DNA from: Streptomyces sp. Ag109_O5-10
Lineage (GTDB): Bacteria > Actinomycetota > Actinomycetes > Streptomycetales > Streptomycetaceae
NCBI RefSeq assembly: GCF_900105755.1
Contig: NZ_FNTQ01000001.1
Coordinates: 8,618,001 to 8,682,000, forward strand
Direction of reading: 5' to 3'
Length of the DNA stretch: 64,000 bases
Part shown: piece after piece, positions 43,143 to 50,942 of the stretch
How the letters are laid out: every line of letters starts with the position of its first letter
Numbering within the stretch: position 1 is the stretch's first letter
The notes under the pieces: model-generated
What the model was told of the DNA's origin: nothing
Database searches by the model: none
Seen by the model: only the letters and a program-made list of their open reading frames with translations
Position numbers and translations under genes: made by a program

Positions 43143-44102
43143 GTGGGTGCCTCGATGGTCTCGAACGTGAACACCACGCCCGTCATGGGCCGCCGGGGGC
43201 TCTACTGGCAGAGCGGTGTCTGCCTGGTGCTGCTGCTCGGCGCGGGCTGGCTGGTCCGGCGGCACTGGCCGGTCGTGGCGCACGGGGCGGCGCGGCTCGC
43301 CGACGCCGACCAGAGGTGGCTGCTGGTGGCGGCCGTGGCGGCGGCCGGGACCTGGGCGTCCTCCGCCCTCGCCCAGCAGGGCGCGGTCACCCGCCGGCTG
43401 CCCGGTGGCCGGCTGGTCGCCGCCCAGTTCGCCGCGTCGGCCGCCAACCACGTGCTGCCCGCCGGGCTCGGCGCGGGCGCGGTGAACCTGCGGTTCCTCA
43501 TGCGCTGCGGCTTGACGGCCGGCCGCGGTGCGTCGGCCCTCGCGGTCAAGGCGGCCTCCGGGGCCGTGGTCCGGCTGGCGCTGATCGCCGTGCTCGCTCC
43601 CGCGTGCCCGGGGCTGCTGCGGATCCCGCACGTGTCCGGGGCCGCCCTCCTCGCGGTGGCCGCCGCGGCCACCCTGGCCCTGCTGCTGCTCCGGGCCCGG
43701 GTGTGGCCGCGCTGCCGGGGTGCGGTGGCCGCGGTGACCGCCGACATCCGGGCCCTGCACGCCCGTCCGGTCCGCGCGGCCGCGCTGTGGGGCGGTTCTT
43801 TGGCCTTCGCCGGGCTGCACGCGCTGGTGCTCTTCGCCGTCACCCGGGCGGTCGGACTGCCGCTGCCCCCGGCCCGGGTGGCGCTCCTCTACCTCGCCGC
43901 CAGCGGCGCCGCCGCGCTGCTGCCCACCCCTGGCGGCCTCGGCTCCCTCGACGCGGCTCTCGCGTTCGCCCTCACCGCCTCCGGGACCCCGGCCGCCGCG
44001 GCCGCCTCCGCCGTACTCGGCTACCGGCTGCTGACCATGTGGCTGCCGCTGCTGCCGGGCCTCCTGGTGCTCGGCCTGCTGGTCCGGCGCCGGGCACTGT
44101 GA
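43143..44102 (+). CDS. UPF0104/lysylphosphatidylglycerol synthase-like membrane protein
   Basis: A 319-residue integral membrane protein with about eight segments. NHVLPAGLGAGAVNLRFLMR and LLPTPGGLGSLDAAL are characteristic of the UPF0104/AglD-like or MprF flippase-domain family. There is no synthase domain. It likely moves or modifies a lipid-linked substrate. GTG 43143 follows AGGGGAAC; ATG 43155 is an alternative start. It is divergent from the BlaI/M56 pair, so it may be one of its targets. Confidence 0.82.
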   Translation: MGASMVSNVNTTPVMGRRGLYWQSGVCLVLLLGAGWLVRRHWPVVAHGAARLADADQRWLLVAAVAAAGTWASSALAQQGAVTRRLPGGRLVAAQFAASAANHVLPAGLGAGAVNLRFLMRCGLTAGRGASALAVKAASGAVVRLALIAVLAPACPGLLRIPHVSGAALLAVAAAATLALLLLRARVWPRCRGAVAAVTADIRALHARPVRAAALWGGSLAFAGLHALVLFAVTRAVGLPLPPARVALLYLAASGAAALLPTPGGLGSLDAALAFALTASGTPAAAAASAVLGYRLLTMWLPLLPGLLVLGLLVRRRAL

Positions 44103-44208
44103 CGACGACTCGGCGACCGGCGGCCCCGGCCCCGACCGGGGACCTGACCCGCGAGCCGGCCGGCCGGCGCGGCGCTCCGCCCGGACGGGCCCGGCGCCGC
44201 GCCCCGAC

Positions 44209-44892
44209 TCAGGGCGCGGCCACCGGTCTCTCTTGACTGCCGTCCCGCGCCCACGCGTCCGGAACCCACCGGGCCGCCAGGCACGCGCAGACCCCGAGCC
44301 ACCCGGCCGCGAACAGCCAGCCGCCGAGCACGTCGGTGCACCAGTGCACGCCGAGGAACACCCGGGTGGCCCCCACGGTCAGTCCCCAGCAGGCGACGGC
44401 GGCGCACCACGGGCCGCGGCCGCGCGGAGCCCTCGTCCAGATCGCGAGGACGACCAGGCCGGCGGCGAGCGCGGCGGTGGTGGTGTGGCCGGACGGGAAG
44501 GACCAGCCGGAGGCCGACGTCTGCCAGTCGGCCCGCGGCGGCCGGGGCCGGGCGACCAGCTCCATCACGCCCCACCGGAGCGCCTGGCCCAGGGTGAGGC
44601 AGCCGGCGCCGAGCAGCGCGGCGACCAGCCGCTGCCGCCGGGTGCGGCCCACGACCAGCCCCGCCGCCACGACCAGGGCGTACGGCACGGCCCCGGTGCC
44701 GGTCGCGGTGATTCCCCGGGCCACGGCCACCGCCACGTCGGTCCGGTGACCGAGGGCCCAGGTCAGCAGGGCGTGGTCCGGCGCGAGCGGGGTGCCGTGC
44801 CGGCCCGCCACCACCAGGGCCAGCACGGCGAACGCCGCCCAGGCTCCGAGCGCGACACTCCCGGCGAACTCCGCGGTCCTCTTGCGGTCCAT
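44209..44892 (-). CDS. PAP2 family membrane phosphatase
   Basis: A 227-residue membrane protein with about six segments. The lipid phosphatase motifs are intact: ARPRPPRADW, FPSGHTTTAALA and RVFLGVHWCTDVLGG. It probably dephosphorylates a lipid phosphate, such as undecaprenyl diphosphate or phosphatidate, at the outer face. It converges with the UPF0104-type gene. A palindrome at 44953-44965 lies 60 bases upstream of its start. Confidence 0.87.
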   Translation of the reverse strand: MDRKRTAEFAGSVALGAWAAFAVLALVVAGRHGTPLAPDHALLTWALGHRTDVAVAVARGITATGTGAVPYALVVAAGLVVGRTRRQRLVAALLGAGCLTLGQALRWGVMELVARPRPPRADWQTSASGWSFPSGHTTTAALAAGLVVLAIWTRAPRGRGPWCAAVACWGLTVGATRVFLGVHWCTDVLGGWLFAAGWLGVCACLAARWVPDAWARDGSQERPVAAP

Positions 44893-44952
44893 GACTGTGA
44901 CGACGGCCCCCTCGGTGTGACGCGGTGCGACGCAAGTGATGACTACGAACCT

Positions 44953-44978
44953 GTAGACGGTCTACTCGAATGTAGACG
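44953..44978. promoter_or_regulatory. Palindrome with extra half site upstream of the PAP2 gene
   Basis: GTAGACGGTCTAC (44953-44965) is a perfect 6-1-6 palindrome, and a third GTAGAC copy follows at 44972-44977. It lies in the 270-base gap between the PAP2 and EfeU genes, nearer to PAP2. BlaI-family operators have a similar TAC-type symmetry, but the match is not conclusive. Confidence 0.5.
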
Positions 44979-45098
44979 ATTGCCGTCCCGGCGGTGCTCC
45001 CGGGTGCGCGCGTCGGCGGCCGGCCGTGGCTTTTGCCGCACCATTACCCGTTCATGACCGGCTGACTGCATGGGTGTAGTCATCATGGTCGGCGGAGT

Positions 45099-45110
45099 AA
45101 GGCATGCCTT
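45099..45110. promoter_or_regulatory. DmdR1/IdeR-like iron box upstream of efeUO
   Basis: AAGGCATGCCTT is a perfect 12-base palindrome (45099-45110), extended as AGTAAGGCATGCCTTCACTA. It lies 54 bases upstream of the iron-permease start and resembles the TTAGG-type half sites of DtxR-family iron boxes. Iron repression by DmdR1 or IdeR is likely. Confidence 0.6.
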
Positions 45111-45164
45111 CACTAAGTTCGAGCCAAGGGGCGGGGACGGGCCTGCCGGGGAGGGCTGCGGCCG

Positions 45165-47255
45165 ATGTGGGACGACGCGTTTCCGAGTTTCCTGATCGGA
45201 CTGAGGGAAGGTCTTGAGGCCGGGCTGATCGTCTCGATCCTCGTCGCCACGCTGGTGCGGGCCGGGGCCAGGAACCGGCTGCCGCAGGTGTGGACGGGTG
45301 TCCTGGCCGCGATCGCGCTGGCGATGAGCTTCGGCGCGGTCCTCACCTTCACCGCCGCCTCCCTCTCCGCGACCGCCCAGGAGGCCTTCGGCGGCACCCT
45401 CAGCGTGATCGCGGTCGCCTTCGTCACCGCGATGGTCTTCTGGATGCGCCGCTCGGCCCGCAGCCTCTCCGGCGAGATCAAGGAGAAGGTCACCGGTGCC
45501 CTGGCCATGGGCTCGGGCGTGCTGATCCTGACCTCGTTCCTCGCGGTGGGCCGCGAGGGCCTGGAGACCGCGCTGTTCCTGTGGACCACCGCCCGGGCGG
45601 CCGGCGAGTCCGCGGGGCCCCTGACCGGCGCCGGGATCGGCCTGGTCCTGGCGGCCGGCCTCTGCTGGGGCCTGTACCGCCGGGTCCTGAAGATCAACCT
45701 CACGAAGTTCTTCACCTACACCGGCGCCGTCCTGATCGTGATCGCGGCCGGCGTCCTCGGCTACGGGCTCCGCGACCTCCAGGAGGGCGGCGTCCTCCCG
45801 GGCAGCACCGCCTACGCCTTCGACCTCGGCAGCCACATCGACGCGGGCTCCTGGTACAGCACCCTCCTCCAGGGCGTCCTCAACATCACCCCGGCGATGA
45901 CCTGGCTCCAGGTGGCCGGCTACGCCGGCTACCTCGCCGTGGTGATGACCCTGTTCGTGCGGGGAGTGCGCGCGGTGCCCGCAGCGCGTGCCGCCGCGCC
46001 GAAGCCGGCCGCCGGGAAGCCCGGGACGCCGGCGCGGCCGGGTCCTGTGGCCGGCCTGCCGGGGCCCGGCCCCAAGCCCGTCGGGGCTGGTGGCCGCCGG
46101 CCTGCCTGGGTGGTGCCCGTGGCCGTGGTCGCCGTCCCCGTCGTGGTCGCCGGGCTCGTCGTCGCCCTGGCCCGGCCCAAGCCGAGCGGCGGGCAGACCG
46201 TCGCCGTCTCCGAGACCGACTGCGGCAAGGGGTTCACCGCGCCCAAGGCGGGCCGCCAGACCTTCCAGATGCAGAACACCGGGGACAAGACCTCCGAGGT
46301 GTACCTGATCGACCCCAGCAGCAACGCGGTCTACGGCGAGGTCGAGGGCCTCGCCCCCGGCACCACCCGGGACCTGGTCGCCACGGTCGCCGGCGGCACC
46401 TACGCCTGGCGCTGTGTCCCCTCCACCGGCAGGGCCGTCACCTCCAGGCCGGTCACCGTCGGCGGCGGCACGGGCAGCACCAAGGCGGTCGTACCCGTCT
46501 CCGAGAACGACCTCGCGGGGCCGCTGAAGGCGTACAAGGCCTACGTCCAACAGGGTCTGGCCACCCTCGTCGCCCAGACCCGCACGCTCGACGCGGACAT
46601 CGCGGGCAACCACCTCGCCAAGGCCCGCACCGACTGGCTGGCCGCCCACCTCACCTACTCCTCCCTCGGGGCCGCCTACGGCACCTTCGAGGACTACGAG
46701 CAGAAGATCGACGGCCGTGCCGACGGCCTGCCCGGCGGGGTGGCCGACAGGGACTTCGCCGGGTTCCACCGGGTCGAGTACGGTCTGTGGCACGCGCAGA
46801 CCGCCGGACGGCTGAAGGCCCCGGTCCAGGCGCTCGCCGACGCGGCGGCCGGGCTCCAGAAGGCCTTCCCCACCCAGGACTTCGACCCGGGCGACCTGCC
46901 GCTGCGCGCCCACGAGATCCTGGAGAACACCCTTCAGTTCGAGCTGACCGCCGACACCGACGAGGGCAGCGGAACCAACCTCGCCACCGCGAACGCCAAC
47001 CTCGCCGGTACCCGCGAGCTGCTCACCGTCCTGCGCCCGCTGCTGACCACCCGCGCGCCGAAGCTGCTCCCGGCCGTCGACGCGGACGTCGCCCGTCTCC
47101 AGCAGCTCCTGGACGCCGAGCACCGGGACGCGAGCTGGACCCCGGTCGAGCAGCTCGACACCGTCACCCGGCAGCGGATCACCGGCGCCACCGGACAGCT
47201 CCTGGAAGACCTCGCCCCGGTGCCGGACCTCCTGGAGATCAGGAAGTCCGCCTGA
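45165..47255 (+). CDS. efeU: Fused EfeU-EfeO iron transporter (FTR1 permease plus cupredoxin/M75 domain)
   Basis: A 696-residue fusion. Residues 1-270 form the seven-helix FTR1 iron permease with two REGLE motifs, at residues 14-18 and about 129-133. A Pro/Ala linker and a further hydrophobic segment (about 305-325) are followed by an EfeO-like cupredoxin (TFQMQNTGDKTSEVYLID) and the M75 (imelysin) domain with HRVEYGLWH. In other bacteria these are separate EfeU and EfeO. It overlaps the next start region and forms an EfeUOB-type iron uptake operon with the peroxidase downstream. Confidence 0.9.
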   Translation: MWDDAFPSFLIGLREGLEAGLIVSILVATLVRAGARNRLPQVWTGVLAAIALAMSFGAVLTFTAASLSATAQEAFGGTLSVIAVAFVTAMVFWMRRSARSLSGEIKEKVTGALAMGSGVLILTSFLAVGREGLETALFLWTTARAAGESAGPLTGAGIGLVLAAGLCWGLYRRVLKINLTKFFTYTGAVLIVIAAGVLGYGLRDLQEGGVLPGSTAYAFDLGSHIDAGSWYSTLLQGVLNITPAMTWLQVAGYAGYLAVVMTLFVRGVRAVPAARAAAPKPAAGKPGTPARPGPVAGLPGPGPKPVGAGGRRPAWVVPVAVVAVPVVVAGLVVALARPKPSGGQTVAVSETDCGKGFTAPKAGRQTFQMQNTGDKTSEVYLIDPSSNAVYGEVEGLAPGTTRDLVATVAGGTYAWRCVPSTGRAVTSRPVTVGGGTGSTKAVVPVSENDLAGPLKAYKAYVQQGLATLVAQTRTLDADIAGNHLAKARTDWLAAHLTYSSLGAAYGTFEDYEQKIDGRADGLPGGVADRDFAGFHRVEYGLWHAQTAGRLKAPVQALADAAAGLQKAFPTQDFDPGDLPLRAHEILENTLQFELTADTDEGSGTNLATANANLAGTRELLTVLRPLLTTRAPKLLPAVDADVARLQQLLDAEHRDASWTPVEQLDTVTRQRITGATGQLLEDLAPVPDLLEIRKSA

Positions 47256-47302
47256 TGAACCCCGCACCGCACCCGCACCCGTACGACGAAGGGAACCCTC
47301 CG

Positions 47303-48574
47303 ATGTCCGCTGCCGACACCCCGTCCTGCCCGATGGGCGCGGGCCGCCGCTCCTTCGTGCGGACGGCGCTGGGCGCCGGCGCCGCGGGCGCGGTCCTGGC
47401 CGGCGGCGGCTTCGCGCTGAGCCAGGCCGGCGGCACCGCCGAGGCCCAGGCCGCCGACGTGTCCGGCACGGCCAGGGTCCCCTTCCACGGCACCCACCAG
47501 GCCGGCATCCTCACCCCGGCCCCGGCCGCCGCCACCTTCGTCTCCTTCGACATCATCGCCGGCAGTCGCCAGGAGCTCGCCGACCTGCTGAGGACGATCA
47601 CCGAGCGGGCCCGCTTCCTCACCTCCGGCGGCACCCCCGACGACCTCGGCGTCGGCGCACCGCCCGCCGACAACGGCATCCTCGGCCCCGAGGTCCCCTC
47701 CGACGCACTCACGGTCACCGTCGGCGTGGGTGCCTCGCTGTTCGACGACCGGTACGGCCTGGGGAAGGCGAAGCCCGCCCGGCTGACCCCGATGCGGACC
47801 TTCCCCAACGACAACCTCAAGCCCGCCGAGTGCCACGGCGACCTCTCCCTCCAGATCTGCGCCAACAGCACCGACACCGTCCTGCACGCCCTGCGGGACA
47901 TCACCAGGCACACCCGTGGCGCCATGCAGATCAAGTGGCGGATCGACGGGTTCCAGAACGCCCCGCGGCCGACCGGCGCCCAGCGCAACCTGCTCGGCTT
48001 CAAGGACGGCATCGCCAACCCGGACGTCACCTCGGCCCGGGAGACCAACCGGCTGATCTGGGTCGGCGCCGGGCAGGGTGAGCCGGCCTGGACGGTGGGC
48101 GGCAGCTATCAGGTGGTCCGGATCATCCGGATGCTCGTCGAGTTCTGGGACCGGGTCTCGCTCAGTGAGCAGGAGCTGATGTTCGGCCGCCGCAAGGACA
48201 CCGGCGCCCCGCTGGACGGCGCCAAGGAGACCGACATCCCCAACTACGCCAAGGACCCGAAGGGCAACGCCATCCCGCTGGACGCCCACATCCGGCTGGC
48301 CAACCCGCGCACCGCGAAGACGGACAGTTCCCGTATCCTGCGCCGCGGCTACAACTACGACCGGGGCATCGACGCCGTCGGCAACCTCGACATGGGCCTG
48401 GTCTTCTGCTGCTACCAGCAGGACGTCCAGCGCCAGTTCGAGGCCACCCAGACCCGGCTCATCGACGAGCCGCTCGTCGACTACATATCACCGACCGGAG
48501 GCGGCTACTTCTTCGCCCTGCCGGGGGTGAGGAACTCCGGCGACTGGCTGGGGAGCGGACTGCTGGCGTCCTGA
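47303..48574 (+). CDS. efeB: Deferrochelatase/DyP-type peroxidase EfeB
   Basis: A 423-residue DyP-type heme peroxidase. The Tat signal (RRSFVRTALGAGAAG) begins near residue 15. The GFKDGIANP motif (GxxDG) is the family signature and supplies the distal Asp; the long C-terminal part holds the proximal heme ligand. EfeB oxidises ferrous iron or removes iron from heme outside the cell. ATG 47303 is preferred, with GAAGGGA 8 bases upstream; an in-frame ATG at 47255 overlaps the efeU stop. Confidence 0.9.
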   Translation: MSAADTPSCPMGAGRRSFVRTALGAGAAGAVLAGGGFALSQAGGTAEAQAADVSGTARVPFHGTHQAGILTPAPAAATFVSFDIIAGSRQELADLLRTITERARFLTSGGTPDDLGVGAPPADNGILGPEVPSDALTVTVGVGASLFDDRYGLGKAKPARLTPMRTFPNDNLKPAECHGDLSLQICANSTDTVLHALRDITRHTRGAMQIKWRIDGFQNAPRPTGAQRNLLGFKDGIANPDVTSARETNRLIWVGAGQGEPAWTVGGSYQVVRIIRMLVEFWDRVSLSEQELMFGRRKDTGAPLDGAKETDIPNYAKDPKGNAIPLDAHIRLANPRTAKTDSSRILRRGYNYDRGIDAVGNLDMGLVFCCYQQDVQRQFEATQTRLIDEPLVDYISPTGGGYFFALPGVRNSGDWLGSGLLAS

Positions 48575-48633
48575 CCACCCGACCGGCCTTTGCCTTCTCA
48601 TGACGTTCTCTTGGTGAAGGCCTGCCTCGAGCC

Positions 48634-48653
48634 TTGCTGCGAATGATGTGCAA
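48634..48653. promoter_or_regulatory. Fur-family-like operator upstream of the Ni/Co transporter
   Basis: TTGCTGCGAATGATGTGCAA contains TGCGAATGATGTGCA (48638-48652), a 7-1-7 pattern close to the TGaaAATGATtttCA Zur-type consensus, with symmetric TTGC/GCAA ends. It ends 70 bases before the transporter start. Nur, Zur or Fur could bind. Classical Nur sites use a shorter spacing. Confidence 0.55.
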
Positions 48654-48722
48654 GTGCGGGACGATGGCACAAGGCTGCCGAGGGCAGCTGCCCCACGCTC
48701 GACCGAAGGATGTCACCCCCCG

Positions 48723-49874
48723 ATGACGGCCGCCCCTGGTTCCGCTCCGTCCCTCCCCGCCCAGGCCGAGACCAAGCGCTCGGCCTGGCGCCGTGTCCGC
48801 GGCTCCATGACACGGCAGGAGTGGACCAGGGTCGGCGGGATGGCCGGCCTCGTGCTCGCCCTGCACGTCATCGGCTGGGGCACCCTGGTCGGGATCATCG
48901 CGCCCCGGCACTTCAGCGTGGGCACCGAGTCCTTCGGCATAGGCATCGGCGTGACCGCGTACACGCTGGGCATGCGGCACGCCTTCGACGCCGACCACAT
49001 CGCGGCCATCGACAACACCACCCGCAAGCTGATGGGCGAGGGGCAGCGGCCGCTGTCGGTGGGCTTCTGGTTCTCCCTCGGCCACTCCAGCATCGTCTTC
49101 GGCCTCTCCCTGCTGCTCTCGCTCGGCATGAAGACCCTCGCCGGACCCGTCCAGAACGACAAATCGAGCCTCCACGACGTCACCGGCCTGATCGGTACGA
49201 CGGTCTCCGGTACCTTCCTCTACCTCATCGCCGGCATCAACCTCGTCATCCTGGCCGGCATCTGGAAGGTGTTCCGGCAGATGCGCTCCGGCGCCTACGA
49301 CGAGGCCGCGCTGGAGATCCAGCTGAACAACCGCGGCTTCATGAACCGCTTCCTCGGCCGGGTCACCGGTTCGATCCGCAAGCCCTGGCAGATGTACCCG
49401 CTGGGGCTTCTCTTCGGCCTCGGCTTCGACACCGCCACCGAGATCGCGCTCCTCGTCCTCGCCGGCTCCGGCGCCGCCTCCGGCCTGCCCTGGTACGCCA
49501 TCCTGACCCTGCCGGTGCTCTTCGCGGCCGGCATGTCGCTCCTGGACACCATCGACGGCTCGTTCATGAACTTCGCCTACGAGTGGGCGTTCTCCAAGCC
49601 GGTCCGCAAGGTCTACTACAACCTCACCATCACCGGCCTGTCCGTGGCCGTCGCCCTGATCATCGGCACCGTGGAACTCCTCGGCCTGCTCGCCGACAAG
49701 ATGGACCTGCACGGATTCTTCTGGGACTGGGTCGCCGGGCTGGACCTCAACACCGTCGGCTTCGTCATCGTCGGCCTCTTCTTCGCCACCTGGGCGATCG
49801 CGCTGGCGGTCTGGAAGATGGGCCGCATCGAGGAGAAGTGGACCAGCGGCCTCGCCGAGCAAACCGAGAGCTGA
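48723..49874 (+). CDS. NiCoT-family nickel/cobalt permease (HoxN/NixA type)
   Basis: A 383-residue permease with about eight membrane segments. The signature RHAFDADHIAAIDN (85-98), with H86, D91 and H92, and the FSLGHSSIVFG segment match the NiCoT family. It imports Ni or Co ions. The ATG at 48723 has GAAGGATG upstream at a slightly long spacing. A Fur-family-like box precedes it, and a hairpin repeat follows. Confidence 0.9.
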   Translation: MTAAPGSAPSLPAQAETKRSAWRRVRGSMTRQEWTRVGGMAGLVLALHVIGWGTLVGIIAPRHFSVGTESFGIGIGVTAYTLGMRHAFDADHIAAIDNTTRKLMGEGQRPLSVGFWFSLGHSSIVFGLSLLLSLGMKTLAGPVQNDKSSLHDVTGLIGTTVSGTFLYLIAGINLVILAGIWKVFRQMRSGAYDEAALEIQLNNRGFMNRFLGRVTGSIRKPWQMYPLGLLFGLGFDTATEIALLVLAGSGAASGLPWYAILTLPVLFAAGMSLLDTIDGSFMNFAYEWAFSKPVRKVYYNLTITGLSVAVALIIGTVELLGLLADKMDLHGFFWDWVAGLDLNTVGFVIVGLFFATWAIALAVWKMGRIEEKWTSGLAEQTES

Positions 49875-49877
49875 GCG

Positions 49878-49928
49878 GTGCCCCGCAAGGGGCGCCGGGG
49901 GTACCCCCGCCGAAGGCTGCGGGAAGAA
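49878..49928 (-). repeat. Composite intergenic hairpin repeat, copy D
   Basis: Inverted relative to copy A. CCCCGCAAGGGG forms the first stem, then CGGGGGTACCCCCG the second, followed by CCGAAGGCTGCGGGAAGA. It starts immediately after the Ni/Co transporter stop and can act as its terminator. Confidence 0.75.
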
Positions 49929-49972
49929 CCGGGCGACCGGTCACGACGGCGCCGCAGCCCGCGGACGGCGTA

Positions 49973-50932
49973 TCAGCCACGCATCTTCAGATCCGCCCGC
50001 CACTTGATGATCTGCTTCTCCGCGTCGCCGGTGTACGACCACGGTGTGCGGGTCGCGCGCCGCCCCTGGAGCCGCAGGAGTTCCAGGGCGAGGTCCATGG
50101 CGCCCGCCTGGCAGGCCGCGTGCGTCAGGTGGTTGAGGTCGCGCAGCTCGCCCGGGGCGACCGGGCCCTCGGGGCGCTGGGCGATCCAGCGCTCCCAGGT
50201 ACGGCGAACGTCGCTGACCGCGCCGTCGTGCTTCCAGTGCTGGCTGAGCGCGACCGCGTTCCCCTGCCCCTGCGCCGCGTCCAGGGCGTACCGGAACTCC
50301 TCGACGCGGGCGTACTGCACCAGGACGGGCAGCGCGCAGCCCGGCGGGGCGACCCCGGCCGCGTCCCGGGCGAAGTCGTACATCAGGCCGTGCGTGCCGT
50401 GCCAGCGCGCGGAGTAGTAGTGGAGCACCTGGAGGTGGCCCTCCACGTTGTAGGGGTCGCGCCGGTGCAGTTCGTCCCACCAGCGGGCGAGTTCCTGCCG
50501 GCGTACCCCGGTCGGGTACAGCCGGGCCACCGAGATCAGCGAGACCCAGGGGGTCGGGTCCTGCGGGTACGCGTCGGCGGCGGCCAGGCAGGCCAGCACG
50601 GCGGTGTCGATCCTGGCCCGGTCGATCGGGACACCGCGGCCCGCCGAGATGGCCAGGGTGAACGCCCGGGCCGTCTCGGTCGCCGCCCGCAGCATCAGCG
50701 CGTCGGCGCCGTGCGGTTCGGTGGCCAGCCAGGACTCGGCCGTCGAGTTGCCCGCGCAGGCCTGCGCCAGCAGCCGGACCCGGTGCCCCCGGGCCAGCCA
50801 GTCCGGGCCGGTGGTCCGGAGCAGATCCCGGAGGCCCTGCCAGCGGCCGATGACGATGTCCTGCCGGGCCGAGGTGAGGGATGCGTCCCCGCAGTCCGGG
50901 TCGAAGTCGGGGGCGAAACGGTCGCGCGCCAT
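49973..50932 (-). CDS. Hypothetical helical-repeat protein
   Basis: A 319-residue protein rich in helix pairs resembling tetratricopeptide-type repeats (DTAVLACLAAADAYPQDPTP and RRDPYNVEGHLQVLHYYSA). No signal peptide or catalytic motif is visible. I do not recognise the family. It lies 10 bases after the APC permease gene in the same direction and may be cotranscribed. Confidence 0.7.
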   Translation of the reverse strand: MARDRFAPDFDPDCGDASLTSARQDIVIGRWQGLRDLLRTTGPDWLARGHRVRLLAQACAGNSTAESWLATEPHGADALMLRAATETARAFTLAISAGRGVPIDRARIDTAVLACLAAADAYPQDPTPWVSLISVARLYPTGVRRQELARWWDELHRRDPYNVEGHLQVLHYYSARWHGTHGLMYDFARDAAGVAPPGCALPVLVQYARVEEFRYALDAAQGQGNAVALSQHWKHDGAVSDVRRTWERWIAQRPEGPVAPGELRDLNHLTHAACQAGAMDLALELLRLQGRRATRTPWSYTGDAEKQIIKWRADLKMRG

Positions 50933-50942
50933 GACTCGTACC

